7,044 nucleotides of DNA from the NCBI GenBank assembly GCA_046714215.1, contig JBKKBM010000133.1:1-7044 (forward strand). The letters run 5' to 3'. The stretch's first letter is position 1, and each line of letters starts with the position of its first letter. The stretch is from DATLCI01 sp046714215 (lineage in GTDB: Bacteria > Acidobacteriota > Terriglobia > Terriglobales > Acidobacteriaceae). Of the stretch, positions 1-6,051 are shown one piece after another. The notes under the pieces are model-generated. The model saw only the letters and a list, made by a program, of their open reading frames with translations. It was not told the origin of the DNA and ran no database searches. Position numbers and translations under genes: made by a program.

Positions 1-2032
1 CGGGGCCGAAGATACGGACCGAAATGTCCGCAGGCGTACCGGCAAGCCCTTCGTCGATGCGCATCAGCAGCGGCGTGGTGTATGCGATCGTCACGCCCGC
101 CACGACTTCGAGCTTTTCGCGCATCGCGGCTTCGAGCTCTTCCGGGGACCGCCTCCGGTCCTTCTTCAGGACAACCAGCACGTCGGAAAAGGTATGCAAC
201 ATGGGGTCCTCGGTCCGTTCACTGCGCCCTGTGCGACGGACAACGTCTTCTACCTCCGGGAATGTCCGCAGAATATCTTCAACGTGGTGATTCACCCGGT
301 CCACTTCAGCTAGAGACGCCTCCGGTGGCAGCGAGGTCGTGATCATCAGCGCGCCTTCATCCAGCTTGGGCATGAAATCCGAACCTACGTAGGTCCCGAG
401 CACAAGCACGGGAATGGTGATGACGAAGGAAAGAAGGATGGTGATGCGGCGGTGGGCCATAGCCTTGTCCAGGATGGGCGCATACCAGTGCTTCAATCTT
501 TGAATCAACCAGACGTCTTCATCTTCGCCTACGGGCTTTGGCCGTAAGAAAAGCGCGGATCCGATGGGGACCACGGTCAGCGCAAGCACCAGAGCAGCGC
601 CGATTGCTGCAATGACTGCCGCGGCGAGAGGCCGGTACATTCGGCCTTCGATTCCTGACATCGTAAATAGAGGCAGGAATACAGCCATGACGATCAGAGT
701 GGCAAACGCGATCGGCCTTCCGACCTCGATCGCCGCCGACAACGCAAGCTCGCGCTGCGTTCCTTCATCGCGACGTACCGTTATACGGTGTGCGATGTTT
801 TCCGTCATGATGATGGCGGCATCCACCAACAGTCCCACCGCAATGGCGAGCCCACCTAACGTCATAGTGTTGATGCCAATCCCGGCTGGCTTTAGAAGGA
901 GCCCTGAAAGCAGGATGGAGAGAGGGAGCGTGAGGGTGACGACCAACGCTGCCCGCCAATCACCCAAGAGGACCAGCAACACGAGGATCACCAGAAACGC
1001 CCCGATCAAGATTGCGCGGGAGACGCCTCCGAGAGCGCTGGACACCAGTTCCGCCTGGTCATAGACCACTCGAAGTTGAACACCTTTGGGCAAGTTCTCC
1101 CGCAGGCTTGTGATCGCCTCACGCAGGCCTTTGGATACCGCGACCGTATCGGAGCCGAATTGTTTAGTGACGCGGCAGCTCACTACCTCTCCCTTGAGCC
1201 GGTGGGCGATCCCGCGCCGCACTGCGGGAGCTTCGACGATGTCTGCGATGTCGTTTAAGAGGACGGTGGTGCCTCCGCGCACGGCTACAACCGTGTTGCG
1301 CAGATCGGCAAGATTCTCAAGACGACCGATCGCGCGGATGGTCCATTCCGTCGATCCTTGAACGATGAAGCCACCGGCTGCGTTAACGTTTGCACCCTCG
1401 ACCGCATGCATCACGTCATCCAGAGAGACGCCGCGTGCCGACATCCGATCGGGATCGATCTGCACCTGGAATTGACGGAGATAGCCCCCGAGGACTTCCA
1501 CCGCGGCCACTCCAGGCAAAGCTAACAAGCGGTTACGAATCTCAAACTCACCGAGATCGCGTAGCTGCATCAGATCGGCAGTGCCAGATTCCGCTTCCAG
1601 AGTGAACTCGAAGATCTCGTTCAAGCGTCCCGTGAGACTCGAGATCAGCGGTGGATCAGTTCCCAGAGGAAGCTGACTTCCCACCTGTGTGATTCGCTCG
1701 GCCACGAATTGACGGGAGCGGTAGTAGTCAGCGTCGGACTCGAACTCGACCGTAATCTGCGAAACGCCCAGCTGAGAACTCGAGCGCACTCGGCGTACAT
1801 CCGGCAGTCCGGCCAGCGCAACTTCTATCGGTATCGCCACGCCGGTTTCCAGTTCCTCAGCGCCCATCGCAGGGTTCTGGACGATCACGTTGAAAACTGG
1901 CGCGGAGAGGTCCGGAAACACGTCACGCTTGAGGTCCTGCATCCAGATGGCCCCCATCGCTGAGGCGGCCAGGACCAGGATCAACGTAAGTGCCGAATGG
2001 GAAAATGAAGCGCGAAGCAGTCTTTCGATCAT
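1..2032 (-). CDS. Heavy-metal efflux RND pump, CzcA/CusA family (partial, C-terminus beyond window)
   Basis: Inner-membrane proton-driven pump of the HME-RND family, the motor of a tripartite metal exporter. The minus frame is open from the ATG at 2032 to position 1, giving 677 residues of an expected 1030 or so. I translated it by hand because no stop lies inside the window. Seen: TM1 at about residues 13-31, then a DVFPDLSAP segment (37-45) and VRSSSQLGVSQITVEF (82-97), both typical of the family. TM2-TM6 lie between about 338 and 496, with the TM4 motif GGLAIAVGLLVDAAIIMTEN at 393-412. D404 and E411 match the CzcA proton-relay residues D408 and E415, while the D402 position is A398. The second periplasmic half starts near FMPKLDEG (553-560). 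The methionines of the CusA triad are not present at the aligned sites, and E661 and D617 resemble CzcA. A GAGGAG ribosome site six bases upstream, overlapping the czcB stop, supports the start. Substrate inferred: a divalent metal. Confidence 0.96.
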   Translation of the reverse strand, partial: MIERLLRASFSHSALTLILVLAASAMGAIWMQDLKRDVFPDLSAPVFNVIVQNPAMGAEELETGVAIPIEVALAGLPDVRRVRSSSQLGVSQITVEFESDADYYRSRQFVAERITQVGSQLPLGTDPPLISSLTGRLNEIFEFTLEAESGTADLMQLRDLGEFEIRNRLLALPGVAAVEVLGGYLRQFQVQIDPDRMSARGVSLDDVMHAVEGANVNAAGGFIVQGSTEWTIRAIGRLENLADLRNTVVAVRGGTTVLLNDIADIVEAPAVRRGIAHRLKGEVVSCRVTKQFGSDTVAVSKGLREAITSLRENLPKGVQLRVVYDQAELVSSALGGVSRAILIGAFLVILVLLVLLGDWRAALVVTLTLPLSILLSGLLLKPAGIGINTMTLGGLAIAVGLLVDAAIIMTENIAHRITVRRDEGTQRELALSAAIEVGRPIAFATLIVMAVFLPLFTMSGIEGRMYRPLAAAVIAAIGAALVLALTVVPIGSALFLRPKPVGEDEDVWLIQRLKHWYAPILDKAMAHRRITILLSFVITIPVLVLGTYVGSDFMPKLDEGALMITTSLPPEASLAEVDRVNHHVEDILRTFPEVEDVVRRTGRSERTEDPMLHTFSDVLVVLKKDRRRSPEELEAAMREKLEVVAGVTIAYTTPLLMRIDEGLAGTPADISVRIFGP

Positions 2033-2038
2033 GCAAAT

Positions 2039-2044
2039 CTCCTC
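2039..2044 (-). promoter_or_regulatory. Ribosome binding site of the czcA-type gene
   Basis: The minus strand reads GAGGAG here, six bases before the ATG at 2032. It overlaps the TGA stop of the adaptor gene (2045-2043). This settles the pump start and suggests translational coupling. Confidence 0.8.
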
Positions 2045-3227
2045 AGTGCTGGTGCTCGCCGCCTTCGCTGCGAGCTTTCTCTGCTTCTGCCTTCAACAAG
2101 AATGCCCCTTCGACCACGACCTTTTCGCGTGCGCTTACGCCATTCAGGATTTCAATCTCTCCGCCTAGATCGCGGCCCCGGCCAACCTTGCGGATCTCAA
2201 ACTCTCCCGGCTGCTTGCCAGGAATGAACACGACCCAATCGTTGCCCAGTCGCTGCAGCGACGCCGCGGGAGCGGTGATGGTCGCTGCCCCTGCGTCGCC
2301 GGGCGTGACCCAAGCAGTTGCCGACATCCCGGGCCGGAGTACCCCATCCCGATTCGCAACCACGACCCGTATCGTCAACGTCCGTGACTCGGGATTGACT
2401 GATCGACCCACCAGATCGACTTTGCCGGAAATGCTTCGCCCAGGTAGAGCGGGCAAGGTGATCAGGACTTCGGAACCGCGTTTGATACGCACGGCGTCGC
2501 GCTCGTAAGCCTGGACGTTCAACCACAAGTTCGATAGGTCTCCCACCTTGAAGAGCACTTCTTCAGCGCCGACCATCTTGCCCTTGATCGCAAAACGTTC
2601 GATGACGGTTCCGCTGACCGGTGATCGCAATGAGTATTGCGAGGAGTCGTTGGATTCGCCGGCACTTGCGCCCATCGCGCGAACTGAGGCTCGCGCCGCC
2701 CGGAGATCGGCCTCCGCGGTTGCTACATTGGCTTCGGCTTCCTGTACGTCCTTTTGCGCGACAATCCTCTCCGAGCTCAAGCGTTTCTTTCGCTCCAGGA
2801 TTTGCATCGAAAGTTCTACTCTAGATTGCGCGGTGATGATGTCAGCCCTGGACCTGCCTAGTTCCGTGCTTTGCAGCAATGCAAGCGCCTCACCGACTCG
2901 GACGTTATCTCCAATGCCGGCATTCACGTTAATCACCCGACTGGGGATGGGCGCACCCACCTCGGCGTAGGCATTCTCATTGACTCGCAGTTCTCCGAGA
3001 AGGGTCGAGCCTTCACCCCCCGGGCGAGCTTCTACTTCTGCGGTCGTGACCTTCAGGTCGCGGAGCATTTCCGCCTTCACCCGGAGAACGCCAGGTGTAG
3101 CCTCAGCCTTTTCGGCTGCGTGTTCATCGGGGCGTTGTGATTCCGCCTCCGCTTTCGGTGGCTCGGTTCGATTGCAACCACCAACAATCAGGACTGCGGT
3201 CATCACCAGCAGCGCCAGCTTTCTCAT
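2043..3227 (-). CDS. Efflux RND periplasmic adaptor lipoprotein, CzcB type (membrane fusion protein)
   Basis: 394-residue membrane-fusion protein that links the RND pump to the outer-membrane channel in the periplasm. The N-terminus is a lipoprotein signal with lipobox VGGC and the lipidated Cys at residue 18, so it should be anchored in the inner membrane. A Glu/Ala-rich linker follows (about 19-46). The first half of the barrel-sandwich (lipoyl-like) domain is around 88-120 (RVINVNAGIGDNVRVGEAL). A helical hairpin runs from about 121 to 187, and the second lipoyl half is SLRSPVSGTVIERFAIKGKMVG (199-220, quoted in part). A beta-barrel domain covers about 232-310 and the membrane-proximal domain runs to the end. 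The C-terminus ends in GEHQH; His-bearing tails occur in some CzcB-like adaptors and could touch metal, but this is inference. The start overlaps the stop of the TolC-type gene by 4 bases (ATGA), with AGGAG at 3239-3235. Confidence 0.94.
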   Translation of the reverse strand: MRKLALLVMTAVLIVGGCNRTEPPKAEAESQRPDEHAAEKAEATPGVLRVKAEMLRDLKVTTAEVEARPGGEGSTLLGELRVNENAYAEVGAPIPSRVINVNAGIGDNVRVGEALALLQSTELGRSRADIITAQSRVELSMQILERKKRLSSERIVAQKDVQEAEANVATAEADLRAARASVRAMGASAGESNDSSQYSLRSPVSGTVIERFAIKGKMVGAEEVLFKVGDLSNLWLNVQAYERDAVRIKRGSEVLITLPALPGRSISGKVDLVGRSVNPESRTLTIRVVVANRDGVLRPGMSATAWVTPGDAGAATITAPAASLQRLGNDWVVFIPGKQPGEFEIRKVGRGRDLGGEIEILNGVSAREKVVVEGAFLLKAEAEKARSEGGEHQH

Positions 3228-4438
3228 TGCAGTACTCCTGCGCGGGATTGAACTTCTATTGCAGCCAAGGCGGCTTCCAGCAGCGTATCGGCGTGCAGCC
3301 TTCTAATCTCAAGCGCATCGCGTCGGATCAGCAACAGATCGATCAAGCTGATCTCGCCTTCTTCAAAACTGCGCTGTGCTAGTTGTTCGTTCTCGTCGAT
3401 AAGACGTAGAGCATTCTGTTGGAGGTCGGTGGCCGCGTCGGCACGTTGCTTGTAAGCGTCAAGCGCGGTTTCAACTTCAACCTGGATCGCGCGTTTTGTT
3501 GCGTCGATCTCACGTCGCAGCCTGGTTGCCTTGGCCGACCCGACTGCCGTCAGTTCCTGTCCGCGATTGAAGATGGGAAGGGTGAATGAGACGGTTGCCT
3601 TCGCGACGTTTGCTCCATCATCCCGTTCGTAGCGTCCGCCGACTCCAACGTCCGGCTTTGCCAATCCATTTCCCAAACGAATCTCGGATTCAGCCTGGCG
3701 CAGTTCAGCAGCGGCGATACGAATCTCAGGCCGATCCTCTGCACTCGTGATCAAGGCCTCCCGGTCGAAGGGCTGCGCCCAAGGGACAGCCCCTGTCACG
3801 GCTATCGGTTCCGATGAAGCCATCCCCAGAAATAACTTCAGGTCGCCTAAGGCGAGTGCGAGCTCAGCTTCGCCTGCCCGGACTTCAGCTCGGGTCCGCG
3901 CGGCTGCGGCTCGGGCAAGATTGGCATCCAGTAGCGGCACATCACCCACCTCAAGCCGTCGGTCCATGCTGTGCTGGAGCGATGTAGCGACTTCATCCGC
4001 TTTGCGTGCCAGTCGCAATCTCTCCTGGGTCGCAAGTGCCCTTGCGTGTGCACGGGCAACGTCGGCCAGGAGTCGTCTGATCACTTCCTGCTTAGCGGAG
4101 GTCTCGCGGTCTATGCCAGCCCGCGCGGTCGCGATGCGTGCACCGCGCTGCCCTCCCGTTTCGAAGATCTGGCTGAACCCGACTTCGGCGTCGGTCCTGG
4201 TTGTGCCGAAGGAGTTGCGCCGTCCCACCGCGCCATCGAGTTGCGGGTTGTTCTGAAATAACACAGAAGCTCCCCGCAATCGACCGCGTGCCTCTTCGAT
4301 TCGATCCTGAGCGGAGAGGATCAAGGGAGCACGGTTCCGCGCTCGATCTAGCGCCTGTTCCAGGGTCAAAGCGCCTTCCTGAGCGGTCACCAATGCACTG
4401 GCGGAAAGCATCGTCATCACGGCAATCAGAATTCTCAT
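3224..4438 (-). CDS. Outer-membrane efflux channel, TolC/OEP family, CzcC type
   Basis: 404-residue TolC-family protein forming the outer-membrane exit duct of the tripartite metal pump. Residues 1-19 are a signal peptide (hydrophobic core, probable cleavage after LVTA). There is no lipobox Cys, unlike CusC or OprM, so the mature protein is probably not lipidated. Two OEP repeats are visible. The first starts LTLEQALDRARNRAP (24-38) and contains FSQIFETGGQRGARI (88-102). The second starts DRPEIRIAAAELRQAESEI (235-253) and contains KPDVGVGGRY (261-270) and FTLPIFNRGQE (285-295). The usual C-terminal signature FEEGEISLIDLLLIRRDAL (358-376) is intact. Long Ala/Glu/Arg-rich helices fit the periplasmic barrel. 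Length is normal for CzcC proteins. The start overlaps the preceding stop in ATGA (4438-4435), with AAGGGA at 4452-4447 as ribosome site, so it is coupled to the sigma-like gene upstream. Confidence 0.94.
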   Translation of the reverse strand: MRILIAVMTMLSASALVTAQEGALTLEQALDRARNRAPLILSAQDRIEEARGRLRGASVLFQNNPQLDGAVGRRNSFGTTRTDAEVGFSQIFETGGQRGARIATARAGIDRETSAKQEVIRRLLADVARAHARALATQERLRLARKADEVATSLQHSMDRRLEVGDVPLLDANLARAAAARTRAEVRAGEAELALALGDLKLFLGMASSEPIAVTGAVPWAQPFDREALITSAEDRPEIRIAAAELRQAESEIRLGNGLAKPDVGVGGRYERDDGANVAKATVSFTLPIFNRGQELTAVGSAKATRLRREIDATKRAIQVEVETALDAYKQRADAATDLQQNALRLIDENEQLAQRSFEEGEISLIDLLLIRRDALEIRRLHADTLLEAALAAIEVQSRAGVLQ

Positions 4439-4833
4439 TGCGTCTTTCCCTTCGATAGTTCGGCAATCCGCTGCACTGCACCACTCAGCATCTTCGCCTC
4501 GTCCGCTTCAGACTTCCCAAATAACGAGCTCAGGTCGGCGAGTGTCAGATGAAGCAAGAAACGGCCCGCGACCGCCGCCCTCTCTTCGAGCGTCAGTACG
4601 CGCAAGAAGTCATCCTGGCGTCTCGTAGAACGGAATTCGGTCGGACCGGACCTGCTGACCCGCTGCCATAAGCGACGCAATGAGCAAAGCAAGCGTCCGT
4701 GCCGGTCTGCATGATCAGCAGAAACTATGCACATGCTTTGCAATGCCAAAGCCTCGGCCTGCTCGTGATCGCCCACCAGAGCGAAGCCAAAGTCGTAGAG
4801 AGCGCGGCCATCCAAACCCAAGTCTGGTCTCAT
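4435..4833 (-). CDS. Divergent sigma-70-like protein (second of a tandem pair)
   Basis: 132-residue cytoplasmic protein without signal peptide or membrane segment. I recognise no named family with certainty. The layout resembles a shrunken ECF sigma factor. Residues 11-34 (ALYDFGFALVGDHEQAEALA and on) look like the start of region 2, with the pattern of a hydrophobic helix, GD, and AE. A short Arg-rich helix at 46-60 takes the place of region 2.3/2.4. Residues 76-123 (FLRVLTLEERAAVAGRFLLH, then LTLADLSSLFGKSEADEAKM) mimic region 4.2, with its LT.EER opening, an LADLSSLFG helix-turn-helix, and a final helix. Region 2 is too short and poorly conserved to expect normal core-polymerase and -10 binding. 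It may be a sigma partner, a decoy, a co-sigma, or a decayed copy. It starts 2 bases after the stop of the other sigma-like gene, with GAGGGAG at 4847-4841, and overlaps the channel gene by 4 bases. Confidence 0.75.
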   Translation of the reverse strand: MRPDLGLDGRALYDFGFALVGDHEQAEALALQSMCIVSADHADRHGRLLCSLRRLWQRVSRSGPTEFRSTRRQDDFLRVLTLEERAAVAGRFLLHLTLADLSSLFGKSEADEAKMLSGAVQRIAELSKGKTQ

Positions 4834-4835
4834 GG

Positions 4836-5354
4836 CTACACTCCCTCAGATCTCAGACAGGCATCAGCAGTCGGCGTTCGGCTAGAGCCGTGATCCTTCC
4901 GCCCGTCCAGCCAGATCTCCTGTACGCGCAGCAGGGCTCGCACCCAGAGTGCCTGCACATCATCCTTGGTGAAGCCGGTTACCGCAGAGGTCTCTTCCGC
5001 ATCAAGCTGCAAGGGACCGCGGAGGATGAAGACCGACCTTTCGGTGATGGGCAAATCGGCCAACGTATCTTCGAGCTCGAAACCACCAGTTGCAGTCGGA
5101 CTGAGAGTCGACCAGCGCCGTCTTGTTTCGCGCATGGCGGTCCGCAGCAGCGACAACGGCAGGTGATCCAGAGGAAGTTCCTTGATTCCGTTGAATAGCT
5201 TCCCAACCTCGCTGAAGTAAGTGAAGAAAGTGTTAGAGGTGGCTTCCTCAGCGAGGTCCTGGTCGCCAAGAAACAGCTGGCAGTACGTGAGAACGGAGGG
5301 AGCCCATCGACCATAGAACTCGTGAAAGTCCTGTATTGCATAGACGTGAGTCAT
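4836..5354 (-). CDS. ECF-type RNA polymerase sigma factor-like protein
   Basis: 172-residue protein with ECF sigma architecture and no membrane segment. Region 2 covers about 8-82. FHEFYGRWAPSVLTYCQLFL (10-29) fits regions 2.1/2.2, and DLAEEATSNTFFTYF (33-47) corresponds to the usual DAEDLvQevFl core-binding helix, with the common Gln replaced by Ser40. PLSLLRTAMRETRRRW (66-81) fits the promoter-melting and -10 reading helix. Region 4 runs about 95-148: LADLPITERSVFILR (98-112), a helix-turn-helix around LDAEETSAVTGFTKDDV (117-133), and a recognition helix WVRALLRVQEIW (137-148). A tail of about 20 residues follows. In ECF systems such a protein redirects polymerase to stress or metal genes; here the neighbours are efflux genes, so control of the pump is inferred. 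No anti-sigma gene adjoins it. The start codon has only a weak GGTG site upstream, and a strong RNA stem ends directly before it, suggesting regulated translation. Confidence 0.8.
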   Translation of the reverse strand: MTHVYAIQDFHEFYGRWAPSVLTYCQLFLGDQDLAEEATSNTFFTYFSEVGKLFNGIKELPLDHLPLSLLRTAMRETRRRWSTLSPTATGGFELEDTLADLPITERSVFILRGPLQLDAEETSAVTGFTKDDVQALWVRALLRVQEIWLDGRKDHGSSRTPTADACLRSEGV

Positions 5355-5362
5355 ATTTCACC

Positions 5363-5448
5363 AACCCAAAACGTAAAGCTGCGGTGGATTGCAGCAAATA
5401 GACGTCGCCCCGGAAAGCATCCGGGGAAGGACACAACTACGTTGGGTT
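5363..5448 (-). promoter_or_regulatory. Leader RNA structure upstream of the sigma-like gene
   Basis: On the minus-strand transcript the segment 5448-5438 (AACCCAACGTA) can pair with 5375-5363 (TACGTTTTGGGTT), giving 11 base pairs with a two-base bulge. The arms enclose a separate perfect hairpin at 5426-5408 (CCCCGG stem, seven-base loop). The 5' arm covers the stop codon of the Cys-rich gene, and the 3' arm ends right before the GGTGAAAT ribosome region of the sigma-like gene. The pairing is seen by eye; a regulatory role is inferred. It lacks a T run, so it is not a classical intrinsic terminator. Confidence 0.4.
5408..5426 (-). repeat. GC-rich perfect hairpin (6-bp stem)
   Basis: CCCCGG, a seven-base loop, then CCGGGG. 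It lies in the 92-base gap between the Cys-rich gene and the sigma-like gene. Downstream on the minus strand comes GACGTCTATTTG, not a U tract, so I read it as an attenuator or mRNA-stability element at most. Confidence 0.5.
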
Positions 5449-5809
5449 AGCTACGAGGAGGGTGATAAGGGGCGGGAATCGAGGCAGTAACGAAACTAGG
5501 CCGATAGGCGGGCTCTTGCACGGAAACCACCAGTTCAGTTGAAACCTCGAACGCAGGCGTAGGCGTCACGTGAGCGCAGCAGCACCAGCAGTCATCTCCT
5601 TCGCATGATTCAGGCACGACAGGCGATGATTCCACCGAGATCAACGGCTCCGGTGACTTGAGGGAGCAGACTTGGGAGTCTTGGGATTGAGCTGGGACAT
5701 TGTGAGTGTCGGCTTCCGTCTCACAAAAGCCTGGGACGGTGAGATCCAGAAGCGCCCACGAAAGGATGAGCACCGCGACCAATCGCCGATTTTGGGCCAG
5801 CCAGAACAC
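5447..5809 (-). CDS. Small exported Cys-rich protein, putative metal binder or sensor
   Basis: 120 residues from a GTG start at 5809; a TAA stop lies in frame a little upstream with no ATG in between, and AAGG at 5822-5819 is a reasonable ribosome site. I cannot name the family. The N-terminus (about 1-28) has Arg8-Arg9 followed by a hydrophobic stretch LVAVLILSWALLDLTVPGF, so it is a signal peptide or a single membrane anchor. The residue before Cys29 is Phe, so it is not a normal lipobox. The middle is Ser/Pro/Glu-rich and likely unstructured. The outstanding element is CEGDDCWCCCAH at 69-80, giving C69, C74, C76, C77, C78 and H80, a plausible soft-metal site or disulfide cluster. The tail is Pro-rich, ending YHPPRS. 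It precedes the sigma-like and efflux genes by 92 bases in the same direction, so a role as periplasmic metal sensor or chaperone for the pump, comparable in place to CnrX or CzcI, is an inference. Confidence 0.75.
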   Translation of the reverse strand: MFWLAQNRRLVAVLILSWALLDLTVPGFCETEADTHNVPAQSQDSQVCSLKSPEPLISVESSPVVPESCEGDDCWCCCAHVTPTPAFEVSTELVVSVQEPAYRPSFVTASIPAPYHPPRS

Positions 5810-5862
5810 TAAGTAGACCTTACCCCAATCCCCTTAACACGTCAAAAGAGGGGGATGTTGTT

Positions 5863-5871
5863 TCTATTAGA
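5863..5871. repeat. 9-bp palindrome TCTATTAGA, copy 1
   Basis: It overlaps the -10 part of the candidate promoter of the Cys-rich gene. A second copy (TCTAATAGA, same palindrome) lies upstream of the DUF4198 gene at 6872-6880, and the identity extends to 11 bases (TTTCTATTAGA). It could be a shared operator or shared -10 sequence. Confidence 0.35.
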
Positions 5872-5896
5872 CGTAACTTTGCAGTGGAAGGTAGCA
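5870..5896 (-). promoter_or_regulatory. Candidate ECF-type promoter for the Cys-rich gene and efflux operon
   Basis: On the minus strand TGCTAC (5896-5891) is followed after 17 bases by CGTC (5873-5870), continuing TAATAG. This resembles the promoter style known for several ECF sigma factors (a TGxAAC-like -35 box and a CGTC-like -10 box, 16-17 bases apart). It lies about 60 bases before the GTG start at 5809. One mismatch in the conserved AAC of the -35 box weakens it. No good sigma-70 promoter was seen in this gap. Confidence 0.3.
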
Positions 5897-6051
5897 CCAA
5901 ATCTTTGGCTCAGTCACCGACCTCTTTTCCGACAAGGCAGCCACCGCCGACCGTAATCCTCAATTGGGCCGCAGGTTTGAGGAAGTGACGATTGTCCGCC
6001 ATCTGCTTCACCACCAGACCAGGCCCGAGGCCCTGATCCAGTGCGTAAAAT

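Larger units (their letters stand above)
5810..6051. other. 242-bp intergenic region between the DUF4198 gene and the Cys-rich gene
   Basis: No convincing gene. It holds the ECF-like promoter candidate, the TCTATTAGA palindrome (5863-5871), and a CCAAATCTTTGG inverted repeat (5897-5908). ATCCCC at 5828-5833 can pair with GGGGAT at 5851-5856 within the probable leader, and a short GGCC-CGA-GGCC hairpin lies at 6022-6032 just after the DUF4198 stop. None of the hairpins has a T run on the minus strand. Confidence 0.6.

Noticed and set aside
564..1064. Plus-strand open frame of 166 codons
   Set aside because: It is antisense to the pump gene in the membrane segment region; the product is Arg/Thr/Ser-rich with no recognisable motif, while the minus frame reads as a clear RND pump.
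1990..2970. Plus-strand open frames opposite the adaptor gene (1990-2508 and 2548-2970)
   Set aside because: They are shadows of the conserved CzcB-type frame, with low-complexity Arg/Ser/Pro products.
3747..4256. Plus-strand open frame of 169 codons opposite the channel gene
   Set aside because: Ala/Ser/Arg-rich antisense of a helical Ala/Arg/Glu-rich TolC protein; no support as a gene.
4680..5198. Plus-strand open frame of 172 codons opposite the sigma-like genes
   Set aside because: It spans the junction of two coupled minus-strand genes with good ribosome sites and has no domain-like pattern.
5399..5405. TAGACGT repeated at 5341, 5399 and 5868 as three ECF -10 boxes
   Set aside because: Only the 5868 copy has a plausible -35 box at 17 bases; the other two have no matching upstream element, and the 5341 copy lies inside the sigma-like coding region.
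5408..5426. Intrinsic terminator between the Cys-rich gene and the sigma-like gene
   Set aside because: The stem is strong but no U tract follows on the minus strand, and the plus strand also lacks one, so termination is not supported.
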